A stretch of 48,764 nucleotides of DNA from RGIG4034 sp045576455 (GTDB lineage Bacteria > Bacillota > Clostridia > Lachnospirales > Lachnospiraceae). Location of the stretch: contig JAZNGM010000029.1 in the NCBI GenBank assembly GCA_045576455.1, positions 1-48,764 on the forward strand. Direction: 5' to 3'. Positions 38,625 through 47,566 of the stretch are shown one piece after another; positions within the stretch are counted from its first letter, which is position 1, and every line of letters starts with the position of its first letter. The translations under genes and the position numbers were made by a program. The notes under the pieces are model-generated. The model worked only from the letters and a program-made list of their open reading frames with translations. It was not told the origin of the DNA and did not search any database.

Positions 38625-40549
38625 TATAACCCTGTACTTTCTATTTTATTTGCAAGATATTCCCTGACTAAATCCGAAAATTGCTCCGGAATAATCGGTT
38701 TTGACAAATAGCCGTCAAATCCTGCCTCAAGATATTTTTCCTTAGAACCTTTAATAGCATTCGCTGTCAGCATAATAACCGGTGTATCCTTACACAAATT
38801 ATTATCAAGTTTTTTCATTCTCTCAAATGTTTCCAGACCATCCATCTCAGGCATCATGTGATCAAGGAAAATAATATCAAAATGTTTCTTTGTAATAACA
38901 TCCAGACAAACTTTACCACTGGCTACTGCCGTTACCTGTATCTGATGATACTTAAGCAATCCCCTGAATACCGTACGGTTCGTGGAACTGTCATCTACAA
39001 CAAGCACCCTCGCATTCGGCGCGATGAAAAGCGGTTTTTTAGTGTTACTTACCGGTTCCTCTTTCTTTTTCGTAAAGTTTCCGATTGGTTCTTTATCAAT
39101 AACACCCTGTTTAATAGTAAAAGAAAAATTACTTCCCTCACCATAAGTACTGCTTACATTAAGCTTACTATCCATTAATGCAAGGAGCTGTGTTGCTATA
39201 CTGATTCCCAGTCCCGTTCCCTCTTCATAGCGGATTTTCTTGTCATTAATTCTGTCAAACTCGGAGAACAGCTTATGCATGTCTTCTTCCTTGATACCTA
39301 CACCGGTATCTATAACGCTTACTTGTAACGTTACGTTGTCCGTCTGTAAAGATGCATCCTCTGCTATACACTTTACCTTTAAGGTGACGGTTCCTGTCAT
39401 GGTATACTTAACAGCATTTGTAAGAAGATTCATCATAATCTGCCTTATACGTATATCATCACCATACAACTTAACCGGAACAGTCGGATCAATATCAAAA
39501 ACAAGATTCAGGTTTTTATCCTTGGCTTTTACATCAATCATATTGTATAAATCGGATAATAATCTTTCGGAATGATATTCAACCGGTATAATTTCCATCT
39601 TGCCCGACTCAATTTTAGAAGCATCCAAAATCTCGTTAATAATACTTAATAATACCTCTGAAGAGTGCTTAATGTCCGTTGCATACTGAAGTACTTCATC
39701 TTCCGTACTTTCACGGATAACCATTTCATTCATACCGATAATTGTGTTAATCGGGGTTCTGATTTCATGGGACATCTTTGCGAGAAACTTGGATTTTGCC
39801 TGGTTGGCTATATCCGCTCTTGTTCTCTCTTCTTCTGCAACGCGTCTCGATTCCTCAAGTTCCTCCATTGTAGCCACCAACTTATGATAATCCGGTGTTT
39901 CAATGGAAAAGAATACAATAAATAATGCTAAAGCACCGCCAAATCCCGACAATAGCACGTCCGTAAAACAGAAAACCTGCATCAGAATTCCCGCAAAAGA
40001 AATCACGAGATAACTTGCCGTCGCTACAAGTTTTCTTCTGTTCATCTGTGCCCTTTGGGCAAATATGTATACCGCCGAACAAAAACTGAAGTATAGCGGC
40101 ATGGAGAACAACAACAAATAAAGCGGTCCGTGCTGATAACCCAAAACTTTATCAAACCACACATAATATCCAAAAAAGATTCCTATAACTATACTGATTT
40201 CATATATTACAAACACACACAGGTTGAACATATGGAAAAACTTATTTACCGATTTTAATACCGTTTTTTCAACATAGCTGACAAAACTATACGCAAATGC
40301 TGCACCAAATATAAAATAGACGGAGTTAATAATCATATTTGCCCATACCGGTATAGATTGATAATAACTTATGGTTACGGCAGATAACACATCCCAGAAA
40401 TTAGCCATAAAACCTAAAATGATAAGGTATTTAAAATGCCTGTTCATCTTAACTTTTTTTGCTTCCCTGGAATACTGGGTAACAAAATTTATATACATAA
40501 TGGCAAGAAAAAACAGTGATGCCAACTCAAAAGAAATGTTATAAATCAT
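38624..40549 (-). CDS. Hybrid sensor histidine kinase/response regulator
   Basis: 641 residues. Seven membrane helices fill ~5-225, a 7TM sensor of unknown ligand. A coiled linker (EELEESRRVAEEERTRADIA) leads to HisKA with the phospho-His in AKMSHEIRTPINTIIG (~265), then HATPase with LMNLLTNAVKY, DTGVGIKEED and GTGLGISIA, and a C-terminal receiver domain (~510-630) with DDSSTNR, phospho-Asp in FDIIFLDHMMPEMDG and LSKPI. No HPt or output domain, so the relay partner must be elsewhere. Start ATG with GGAGG ten bases upstream. Overlaps tcdA by one base. Confidence 0.95.
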   Translation of the reverse strand: MIYNISFELASLFFLAIMYINFVTQYSREAKKVKMNRHFKYLIILGFMANFWDVLSAVTISYYQSIPVWANMIINSVYFIFGAAFAYSFVSYVEKTVLKSVNKFFHMFNLCVFVIYEISIVIGIFFGYYVWFDKVLGYQHGPLYLLLFSMPLYFSFCSAVYIFAQRAQMNRRKLVATASYLVISFAGILMQVFCFTDVLLSGFGGALALFIVFFSIETPDYHKLVATMEELEESRRVAEEERTRADIANQAKSKFLAKMSHEIRTPINTIIGMNEMVIRESTEDEVLQYATDIKHSSEVLLSIINEILDASKIESGKMEIIPVEYHSERLLSDLYNMIDVKAKDKNLNLVFDIDPTVPVKLYGDDIRIRQIMMNLLTNAVKYTMTGTVTLKVKCIAEDASLQTDNVTLQVSVIDTGVGIKEEDMHKLFSEFDRINDKKIRYEEGTGLGISIATQLLALMDSKLNVSSTYGEGSNFSFTIKQGVIDKEPIGNFTKKKEEPVSNTKKPLFIAPNARVLVVDDSSTNRTVFRGLLKYHQIQVTAVASGKVCLDVITKKHFDIIFLDHMMPEMDGLETFERMKKLDNNLCKDTPVIMLTANAIKGSKEKYLEAGFDGYLSKPIIPEQFSDLVREYLANKIESTGL

Positions 40550-40622
40550 TTAAGATTCGCCTCCGTTCCCTAATGATTATTAGTACAATTTTACCATTTT
40601 TCCCAGTTTTCTTCAATCCGGA

Positions 40623-43600
40623 TTATTCTGTCTTTTGGTTACTTTCATACAGCACTTTCATATCCGTCAGTAACTGTAACGACATATTCAAAAGCTGTTC
40701 TTCGTCTTTTTCAAGAATTCCGGTTTTCTTAAAACGCAATATAAACTGAACCGCTCCTTTGGTAATCATAGTAAGCTTACCCTTATATTTATTCAAAAGC
40801 AGCGGTATCTTTTCCACATTTGCAGGTGCTGTCGGGTACATTTGTACACGAATGGATTCTGATTGTCCGCGCATCTGCGTAATATAGTTTTCATGTGCCA
40901 TAACACGTAAAAGCGAAATGCGGATTAAATTATCTGCAGATTTGGGAATCGTTCCGAATCTGTCCAATAACTCTTCCCGCATATCTTCACACTCCGCATT
41001 ATTCTCCAGACTGGCGATACGCTTATATATTTCAAGCTTTTGGTATTCATTCATAATATAATCCGGCGGAATATAGGCATTAACATCAAGGTCTATCGTA
41101 GTCTCAAAATCCTCTTTTACTTCAATTCCCTTCATTGTCCGGACGGCCTCGTTAAGCATCTTACAATACAAATCATATCCTACCGCTTCCATATGTCCAT
41201 GCTGAGAAGTTCCAAGGATATTACCTGCGCCACGGATTTCCAAATCCCGCATGGCAATCTTAAATCCGCTTCCGAGTTCCGTGAATTCTTTAATTGCCTG
41301 CAAACGTTTTTCAGCGATTTCTTTAATCATCTTATCTTTCTTGTACATCAAAAAAGCATACGAAGTCCTGGTGGATCTTCCTACACGTCCGCGGAGCTGA
41401 TATAGCTGTGATAATCCCATATTATCGGAATCATGGATAATGATGGTATTTACATTGGAAATATCCAGACCCGTTTCTATGATGGTCGTCGCTACAAGTA
41501 CATCAATCTCCCCATTAATAAACTCATACATTATTTTTTCGAGTTCACTTTCCTTCATCTGACCATGGGCAAAAGATACATTGGCCTCCGGTATCATATC
41601 CTGAATCCGGCCTGCCACTTCCGCTATGTTCTGTACCCTGTTATAGACATAATATACCTGGCCTTCCCGTGAAAGCTCCCTTACGATAGCCTCACGCACC
41701 ATCTCTTCATTGTATTCCATAACATACGTCTGAATAGGAAGACGGTCATTCGGTGCCTCTTCAAGAACACTCATATCCCTGATTCCGGTAAGACTCATAT
41801 GCAACGTTCTCGGAATCGGCGTAGCGGTCAACGTAAGTACATCTACATCATCCTTAAGCTTTTTGATTTTCTCTTTGTGTGACACGCCAAAACGCTGTTC
41901 CTCATCCACAATGAGCAAGCCCAAATCCTTAAATGCTACATCTTGGGACAAAAGTCTGTGTGTACCGATAACAATATCCACAAGACCCTTCTTCATCCGT
42001 TCCACCGTCTTTTTCTGCTCCGCAGAAGAACGGAATCTGCATAATAGTTCAACTGATATCGGATAATCCTTCATTCTTTGTAAAAAAGTATTATAATGCT
42101 GCTGTGCCAGTATTGTTGTAGGCACCAAAAATACAACCTGTTTTCCATCCTGTACTGCCTTAAATGCTGCACGGATGGCAATCTCGGTCTTTCCGTAACC
42201 CACGTCACCGCAAATGAGACGGTCCATTATTTTAGGACTTTCCATATCAGCTTTTGTTGCATCAATGGCAAGTATCTGATCCTGCGTTTCTTCATATGGG
42301 AACATCTCTTCAAACTCCCGTTGCCACGTATTGTCACGTGAAAAAACGTATCCCTGCTTCTGCTGCCTGATTGCATATAATTCCACCAGGTCTTTTGCAA
42401 TTGCATTTACCGCACTCTTTACCCGGCTCTTTGTCTTTGTCCATTCCTGCGTCCCAAGCTTGTTAAGCTTCGGTCTTTTTGCTGCATCCTGTGAAGCATA
42501 CTTCTGGATTACATCGAGCCCTGTTGCCAGAACATATAATATTCCGCCGTCACGATATTCTATTTTCATATAATCCTTGACGGTTTTTTCTATTTCAACT
42601 TTTTCAATTCCTTTATATACGCCCAGTCCATGATTTTCATGTACCACAAAATCACCGATTTTTAACTCAGCGAAATCGTTAATTTTCTGTCCCGTATATT
42701 TTTTCTTCTTTTTCTTTTTTTCACTTCCGAATATATCCGTTTCCGAAATAACCACAAAACGGAGCATCGGATATTCAAAACCTTTGGAAACATGACCGTA
42801 GAAGGTCATAATCTCCCCGCTTTTTAACTCACGGTTACCATCCTCACTGTAAAATGCAACCATATCCTGCATAAGTAAGTCTTCCGCCAGACGTTTGGCA
42901 CGGGATCTGGAACCGGAAAGAAGTAATATTCTGTAGCCGTTCTTTTTATAATGCGCAAGATCTTTTAATAAGGTTTCAAAAGAATTGTTATAAGGCGCAA
43001 CAGATTTGACAGTTATGTCATATTTTAAATCGAACTTTATTGCAAAACCTTTGATTTCCAATGTTGAAACGGCAAGCATTCTTTTATCACTAAGTTCTGC
43101 CATCGTCTGTTCAACCGACTGGAGTAATTCCATCTGCTTCGGGAGAAGATAGCCCTTCTCCACTCTGTGCATCATACTTTCCCTAAACTCAAATTCCACT
43201 GCATCCGCATGTTCACGGATACGCGCCGGTTCATCCAAAATAATGGCAAGACGTTCTTTATCAAATAAGCCGAGAAATGTTTTTGCATCCCCGTAAAAAT
43301 ATTTCATATAGCTGTCAAGATTCACCGACGTCTTAAGCATAAATACCTGTTCCTTAAGCGTAGCCGTCTGTGTCTTGATTCTATGTGCCTCTTCCGTCTT
43401 AAACTGACTGCGTAACGTTTCGTATACACGGGCAGACTCTTCCTCTATTTTTCTAAAACCTTCCTCCAGGCGCTCATCACTTAAAATCATTTCCGTAGCC
43501 GGGAAAATAGTAACCTCGCTTAAATTCTCAATAGAACGCTGGCTCTCCATATCAAAGCTTCTTATGGATTCTACTTCATCTCCCCATAACTCAATACGAT

Positions 43601-44162
43601 ATGGATTTTCCTCCGTAAGATCAAAAACATCAATGATATCTCCACGGATACTGAACTGTCCACGCGCTTCTATCTGGTAATTACTTTCATACCCCATAGC
43701 AACCAAAGTCTTGGCAATATCTTTTTGAATTATGGTTCCGCCTTTTTTTGCCTTTATGAGGTGCTTCTTATACTCCTCGATAGGTATTTGTAAAGACATT
43801 AGTGCATCAAAAGTGGTAATAATGGTACAACTCTTGTCCTCCAGTATTTTCCTTATTGCACGCATACGTTCCGTCACCAGACGGTTACCGTGAATATCTG
43901 CCTGATAAAAAATTAAGTCCTTTGCCGGATAGAAAACGGCATTCTTATCATATAGAAGATAATCTTCATATAACGCTTTTGCCTTTTGCTCACTATAAGT
44001 AGCGATGATTTTCTGTTCAAAACCATCGCATAGGCCATTTGCAATATGTAGCTTTTGTGCATCAATGCAACCTGTCAGAAGCACTTTACCATTACTATCA
44101 AGAGCTTTCATTATCTCGTCATAATTAGCAAGCTCCTTCACAGGACTTTGTAATACTTTCAC
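40623..44162 (-). CDS. mfd: Transcription-repair coupling factor Mfd
   Basis: 1179 residues from a GTG at 44162; an ATG two bases off is in another frame. UvrB-like N-terminal modules (~1-340), an RNA-polymerase-binding domain near ~475-560 (KIGDFVVHENHGLGVYKGIE), then the superfamily 2 motor: Walker A ICGDVGYGKTEIAIRAA (~640), DEEQRFGVSHKEK, LTATPIPRTL, TGLDISNVNTIII, HDSDNMGLSQLYQLRGRVGR. The C-terminal domain ends YESNQKTE. Mfd pushes stalled RNA polymerase off lesions and recruits UvrA. Follows pth by 20 bp, as in many Firmicutes. Confidence 0.98.
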   Translation of the reverse strand: MKVLQSPVKELANYDEIMKALDSNGKVLLTGCIDAQKLHIANGLCDGFEQKIIATYSEQKAKALYEDYLLYDKNAVFYPAKDLIFYQADIHGNRLVTERMRAIRKILEDKSCTIITTFDALMSLQIPIEEYKKHLIKAKKGGTIIQKDIAKTLVAMGYESNYQIEARGQFSIRGDIIDVFDLTEENPYRIELWGDEVESIRSFDMESQRSIENLSEVTIFPATEMILSDERLEEGFRKIEEESARVYETLRSQFKTEEAHRIKTQTATLKEQVFMLKTSVNLDSYMKYFYGDAKTFLGLFDKERLAIILDEPARIREHADAVEFEFRESMMHRVEKGYLLPKQMELLQSVEQTMAELSDKRMLAVSTLEIKGFAIKFDLKYDITVKSVAPYNNSFETLLKDLAHYKKNGYRILLLSGSRSRAKRLAEDLLMQDMVAFYSEDGNRELKSGEIMTFYGHVSKGFEYPMLRFVVISETDIFGSEKKKKKKKYTGQKINDFAELKIGDFVVHENHGLGVYKGIEKVEIEKTVKDYMKIEYRDGGILYVLATGLDVIQKYASQDAAKRPKLNKLGTQEWTKTKSRVKSAVNAIAKDLVELYAIRQQKQGYVFSRDNTWQREFEEMFPYEETQDQILAIDATKADMESPKIMDRLICGDVGYGKTEIAIRAAFKAVQDGKQVVFLVPTTILAQQHYNTFLQRMKDYPISVELLCRFRSSAEQKKTVERMKKGLVDIVIGTHRLLSQDVAFKDLGLLIVDEEQRFGVSHKEKIKKLKDDVDVLTLTATPIPRTLHMSLTGIRDMSVLEEAPNDRLPIQTYVMEYNEEMVREAIVRELSREGQVYYVYNRVQNIAEVAGRIQDMIPEANVSFAHGQMKESELEKIMYEFINGEIDVLVATTIIETGLDISNVNTIIIHDSDNMGLSQLYQLRGRVGRSTRTSYAFLMYKKDKMIKEIAEKRLQAIKEFTELGSGFKIAMRDLEIRGAGNILGTSQHGHMEAVGYDLYCKMLNEAVRTMKGIEVKEDFETTIDLDVNAYIPPDYIMNEYQKLEIYKRIASLENNAECEDMREELLDRFGTIPKSADNLIRISLLRVMAHENYITQMRGQSESIRVQMYPTAPANVEKIPLLLNKYKGKLTMITKGAVQFILRFKKTGILEKDEEQLLNMSLQLLTDMKVLYESNQKTE

Positions 44163-44182
44163 ATTAATACCTATGCCTTTCC

Positions 44183-44758
44183 CTAAGACTGGACCTTCGT
44201 ATTAAAGCGGTTCATGGCCGCATCTAATTCATCAGCTAAAATCAGCTTAATTGCTTCTATTACGTTTCCGATTGCCTCATCCTCTTTTACCCGCTCTTCT
44301 TTGGTAAAATGGCCAAGCACATAATCAGCAAGGTCATATCCCTTAGGCTTTTCTCCTACACCGACCTTGATTCTCATAAAATCCTGATGTCCCAGATGTA
44401 AAATAATGTTTTTAAGACCATTATGTCCACCGGCACTTCCTTTTTTACGGATACGTATTTGTCCTACATCCAGACTTATATCGTCACTGATAACAATAAG
44501 CTCTGAAGTTTCATCTATATTATAATAATCTACAACCGCCCTTAAGCTCTCACCGCTCAAATTCATAAAAGTCTGCGGTTTTACAAGAAGCACTTTATGC
44601 CCTTCCACTATACCCTTACCGATTAATGCTTTATGCTTTTTTTCGGTAACATCGATTCCATATTTATCCGCAATGGCATCTATTGCATCAAATCCAATAT
44701 TATGCCTTGTATTATTGTATTCTTTTTTCGGATTTCCGAGACCGGCTATAACAAACAT
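44183..44758 (-). CDS. pth: Peptidyl-tRNA hydrolase
   Basis: 191 residues. Starts MFVIAGLGNPKKEYNNTRHN (catalytic His20 in NTRHNIGF), then KPQTFMNLSGESL (~59-71, substrate Asn), DDISLDVGQIRIRKKGSAGGHNGLKNII (quoted in parts: DDISLDVGQIRIRKKG, GSAGGHNGLKNII, Asp and Asn) and the C-terminal helices. Recycles tRNA from drop-off peptidyl-tRNA. Length matches the bacterial family. First gene of a minus-strand run followed by mfd, the hybrid kinase and tcdA. Confidence 0.97.
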   Translation of the reverse strand: MFVIAGLGNPKKEYNNTRHNIGFDAIDAIADKYGIDVTEKKHKALIGKGIVEGHKVLLVKPQTFMNLSGESLRAVVDYYNIDETSELIVISDDISLDVGQIRIRKKGSAGGHNGLKNIILHLGHQDFMRIKVGVGEKPKGYDLADYVLGHFTKEERVKEDEAIGNVIEAIKLILADELDAAMNRFNTKVQS

Positions 44759-44831
44759 CTCTTATCTTGTGCTCCTTTTTTATAATGATGGAATAATAGA
44801 ATAACACATTTAGTTATTTTTTTCTACGTTC

Positions 44832-44867
44832 AAAAAACCCTTCTGCCAAACGACAGAAGAGTTTTTT
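44832..44867 (-). terminator. Terminator of the glgC-glgD operon
   Basis: Stem AAAAAACCCTTCTG (44832-44845) / CAGAAGAGTTTTTT (44854-44867) with one mismatch and long A/T arms; it can act in both directions but lies at the end of the minus-strand glg operon. Confidence 0.85.
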
Positions 44868-44882
44868 AAATTTCAAGTTATA

Positions 44883-46001
44883 TCAGATAACATATCTGTT
44901 ACTATTTTCAATTACGATGCGTATACCATCTTCACCCTTGTAGTATGAGTTTTCACGTATCGTACCACGGCTTTCAACAATACAGTTTTCAATGCATGTA
45001 TTATCACCGATATACACATCATTCAGAATAATGGAATTCTTGATGCGGCAGTTGTTTCCGATAAATACCTTTTTAAATACTACGGAGTTTTCTACCTCAC
45101 CATTTACAATCGTTCCGCTTGCAATCAAGCTGTTCTTAATACTGGAACCCACATTGTATTTTGCCGGCGGTAAATCCTCTACCTTAGAATAAATATCCGG
45201 ATACTGCTTCCAGAAATAATCCCTAATCTCCGGCTTTAAGAAATCCATATTGGTATTAAAGTAATCTTCCACCGAAGCTATATTGCTCCAATACTCTTTA
45301 TGCTTGTACCCATAAATATTTTTATGATCCTTGTAACGGATTAAAATATCTTTTACAAAATCATATCTTTCCTCTTCCGCGCTCTTCTCAATGAGCTCAA
45401 TCAGAAGACGACGGCGGATAACATATATACCACAGGAAATGGTATTTGATTTTGCCAGTATCGGTTTTTCTTCAAACTCCAGGATACGGCTTTCCTCATT
45501 CATCTTGATGGTTCCGAATCTTGTTACATCGACCTTGGCATCCACATCCTTACATACTACCGTAATGTCTGCCTGTTTTTCAATATGATACTCAAGCAGT
45601 TTATTGTAATCCATCTTATATATACAATCTCCTGATGCTATTACAACGTAAGGCTCATGGCTATCCTTAAGAAATGATAAATTCTGGTATAATACGTCTG
45701 CCGTTCCTCTGTACCATGTACTGTTTTCAGAAGTAACGGTAGGTGTGAATACGAAAAGTCCCCCCTGTTTTCGACCGAAATCCCACCATTTTGACGAACT
45801 CAAATGTTCATTAAGACTACGTGAATTGTACTGTGTAAAAACAGCCACCTTCTGTATATGTGAATTTGTCATATTACTCAGTACAAAATCAATGCTTCGA
45901 TAACAACCGGCAACCGGCATTGCTGCAATCGCACGTCTCTGTGATAACTCCTGCATTCTGTAATTATTTCCACCTGCTAAAATAATTCCTATAGCTCTCA
46001 T
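44883..46001 (-). CDS. glgD: GlgD, regulatory-type ADP-glucose pyrophosphorylase subunit
   Basis: 372 residues. The N-terminal nucleotidyltransferase fold begins AIGIILAGGNNYRMQELSQRRA; the pyrophosphorylase loop GGxxxRLxxL of active enzymes is altered (NNYRMQELSQ), as in GlgD paralogues that have little catalytic activity of their own. Middle FVLSNMTNSHIQKVAVFTQYN and RGTADVLYQNLSF are conserved; the C-terminal left-handed beta helix (NVGSSIKNSLIASGTIVNGE) is the usual regulatory domain. It forms hetero-tetramers with GlgC to control glycogen synthesis. Overlaps the glgC stop by four bases (ATGA), so co-translated. Confidence 0.95.
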   Translation of the reverse strand: MRAIGIILAGGNNYRMQELSQRRAIAAMPVAGCYRSIDFVLSNMTNSHIQKVAVFTQYNSRSLNEHLSSSKWWDFGRKQGGLFVFTPTVTSENSTWYRGTADVLYQNLSFLKDSHEPYVVIASGDCIYKMDYNKLLEYHIEKQADITVVCKDVDAKVDVTRFGTIKMNEESRILEFEEKPILAKSNTISCGIYVIRRRLLIELIEKSAEEERYDFVKDILIRYKDHKNIYGYKHKEYWSNIASVEDYFNTNMDFLKPEIRDYFWKQYPDIYSKVEDLPPAKYNVGSSIKNSLIASGTIVNGEVENSVVFKKVFIGNNCRIKNSIILNDVYIGDNTCIENCIVESRGTIRENSYYKGEDGIRIVIENSNRYVI

Positions 46002-47272
46002 TCATCATCACCTGCCTTTATCAAAGATTTACCACTCTTAAGCATATCGTCCGGATAATCTGCCTTGTCCGTGGTACCAAAAATAACTGTATTTTTACCA
46101 ACCTGTACACCACTAGGTACAGTCGTCTTTTCACCGATTGTAACAAGACCGTCCGTATATATTTTCGGATCTGTTTCATTAGCGGCTTCTTCACCGATAC
46201 CGAGGACAACCTGATTACCGATCACTGCATTTTCTGCAATAATTGCTTTGTTAATTTCACAATTCTCTCCGATAACCGTTCCGTTCATAATAATGGAATC
46301 ACGGATAATGCTGCCTTTACCTATGGTAACATCACAACCTATTACAGAATTGTATACCTTTCCGCATATAGTGGAAGCTTCTCCTACTATACATTTTTCA
46401 ACAACACTGTCGCCTGATATATATTGTGGCGGAAGGGTTGTACTCTTTGTATATATTTTCCAATATTCTTCGTACAGATTAAATTCCGGTACAATATCAA
46501 TCAATTCCATATTGGCTTCCCAATAAGAACTGAGTGTACCAACATCCTTCCAATATCCGTTATATTCATATGCATATAGAGAAGCGCCGTTCTCTCTGCA
46601 GTACGGAATAATGTGCTTACCGAAATCTAACGCCGGCTGTTCTGCCATTGCCTTTAAGGCACTCTTTAATGTCTTCCAGCTAAATATATAAATTCCCATG
46701 GATGCAAGATTACCGCGGGGATTTTCCGGCTTTTCCTCAAATTCCGTAATCCGGTTATTATCATCCGTAATTACAATACCGAAACGCTTTGCTTCTTCAA
46801 TCGGCACCGGCATTGCAGCTATGGTAACGTCAGCATTCTTTTCTTTATGGAAATCCAACATTACTTCATAATCCATTTTATAAATATGGTCTCCGGACAA
46901 TATTAATATGTAGTCCGGATTAAAAGTTTCCATATAATCCAAGTTTTGGTAAATAGCATTTGCCGTACCGGTATACCATTCACTATTACCACTCTTTTCA
47001 TATGGAGGTAATACTGTAACACCTCCTATATTTCTATCAAGATCCCATGGAATACCAATTCCGATATGGGTATTAAGACGAAGGGGTTGGTATTGTGTTA
47101 AAACACCAACAGTATCTACACCTGAATTAATACAGTTACTAAGCGGGAAATCAATAATTCTGTATTTTCCTCCAAAAGATACTGCAGGCTTTGCCATCTT
47201 TGATGTTAATACTCCCAATCGGCTTCCCTGTCCACCTGCCAATAACATGGCAATCATTTCTTTCTTAATCAT
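45998..47272 (-). CDS. glgC: Glucose-1-phosphate adenylyltransferase (ADP-glucose pyrophosphorylase)
   Basis: 424 residues from the ATG at 47272 (GAGG seven bases upstream; a TTG one codon earlier is less likely). Catalytic loop LLAGGQGSRLGVLTSKMAKPAV (parts: AGGQGSRLGVLT, MAKPAVSFGGKYRIIDFPLSN) is intact; GDHIYKMDY supplies the metal-binding Asp, and FEEKPENPRGNLASMGIYIF the sugar site. The C-terminal beta-helix (GDSVVEKCIVGEASTICGK) binds regulators. Makes ADP-glucose for glycogen from glucose-1-P and ATP. First gene of the glgC-glgD operon; no glgA or glgB is within the window. Confidence 0.97.
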   Translation of the reverse strand: MIKKEMIAMLLAGGQGSRLGVLTSKMAKPAVSFGGKYRIIDFPLSNCINSGVDTVGVLTQYQPLRLNTHIGIGIPWDLDRNIGGVTVLPPYEKSGNSEWYTGTANAIYQNLDYMETFNPDYILILSGDHIYKMDYEVMLDFHKEKNADVTIAAMPVPIEEAKRFGIVITDDNNRITEFEEKPENPRGNLASMGIYIFSWKTLKSALKAMAEQPALDFGKHIIPYCRENGASLYAYEYNGYWKDVGTLSSYWEANMELIDIVPEFNLYEEYWKIYTKSTTLPPQYISGDSVVEKCIVGEASTICGKVYNSVIGCDVTIGKGSIIRDSIIMNGTVIGENCEINKAIIAENAVIGNQVVLGIGEEAANETDPKIYTDGLVTIGEKTTVPSGVQVGKNTVIFGTTDKADYPDDMLKSGKSLIKAGDDE

Positions 47273-47306
47273 CAACTCACCTCTTTATCTATACTCTGTT
47301 ACATAA

Positions 47307-47321
47307 ACCAACTTGTTTGGT
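47307..47321. promoter_or_regulatory. Operator-like inverted repeat in the glgC leader
   Basis: ACCAA-CTTGT-TTGGT (47307-47321) lies between the glgC -10 and its ribosome site, in the transcribed leader. Size and position fit a repressor site, but no cognate regulator is nearby. Confidence 0.4.
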
Positions 47322-47335
47322 CAAATATTTTGTTT

Positions 47336-47364
47336 ATTATAGCATAATAATAAAACAAAGTGAA
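47336..47364 (-). promoter_or_regulatory. Promoter of the glgC-glgD operon
   Basis: -35 TTCACT (47364-47359), 17-bp spacer, perfect -10 TATAAT (47341-47336) on the minus strand. The 47365-47500 stretch up to murC holds no gene and is AT-rich. Confidence 0.65.
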
Positions 47365-47503
47365 CATATTTTACAAAAAATCGTTCGTTGTTTAGCAATT
47401 TTATGTCAATTTTTTACATCATTTAGTAATTATATTAACAATTAGCAGAAAATGTCATTTTATTCTTAAGATATTGTGACGTATTATGACGAACGGTATA
47501 TAT

Positions 47504-47531
47504 TTGCTTTTTTAATCAATCAGAGTATAAT
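47504..47531 (+). promoter_or_regulatory. Promoter of murC
   Basis: -35 TTGCTT (47504-47509), 16-bp spacer, perfect -10 TATAAT (47526-47531). A start near 47538 leaves a ~29-nt leader with AAGGAG at 47555-47560. Confidence 0.75.
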
Positions 47532-47566
47532 ACATAACAAAAGTATATGAGTTTAAGGAGATTTAT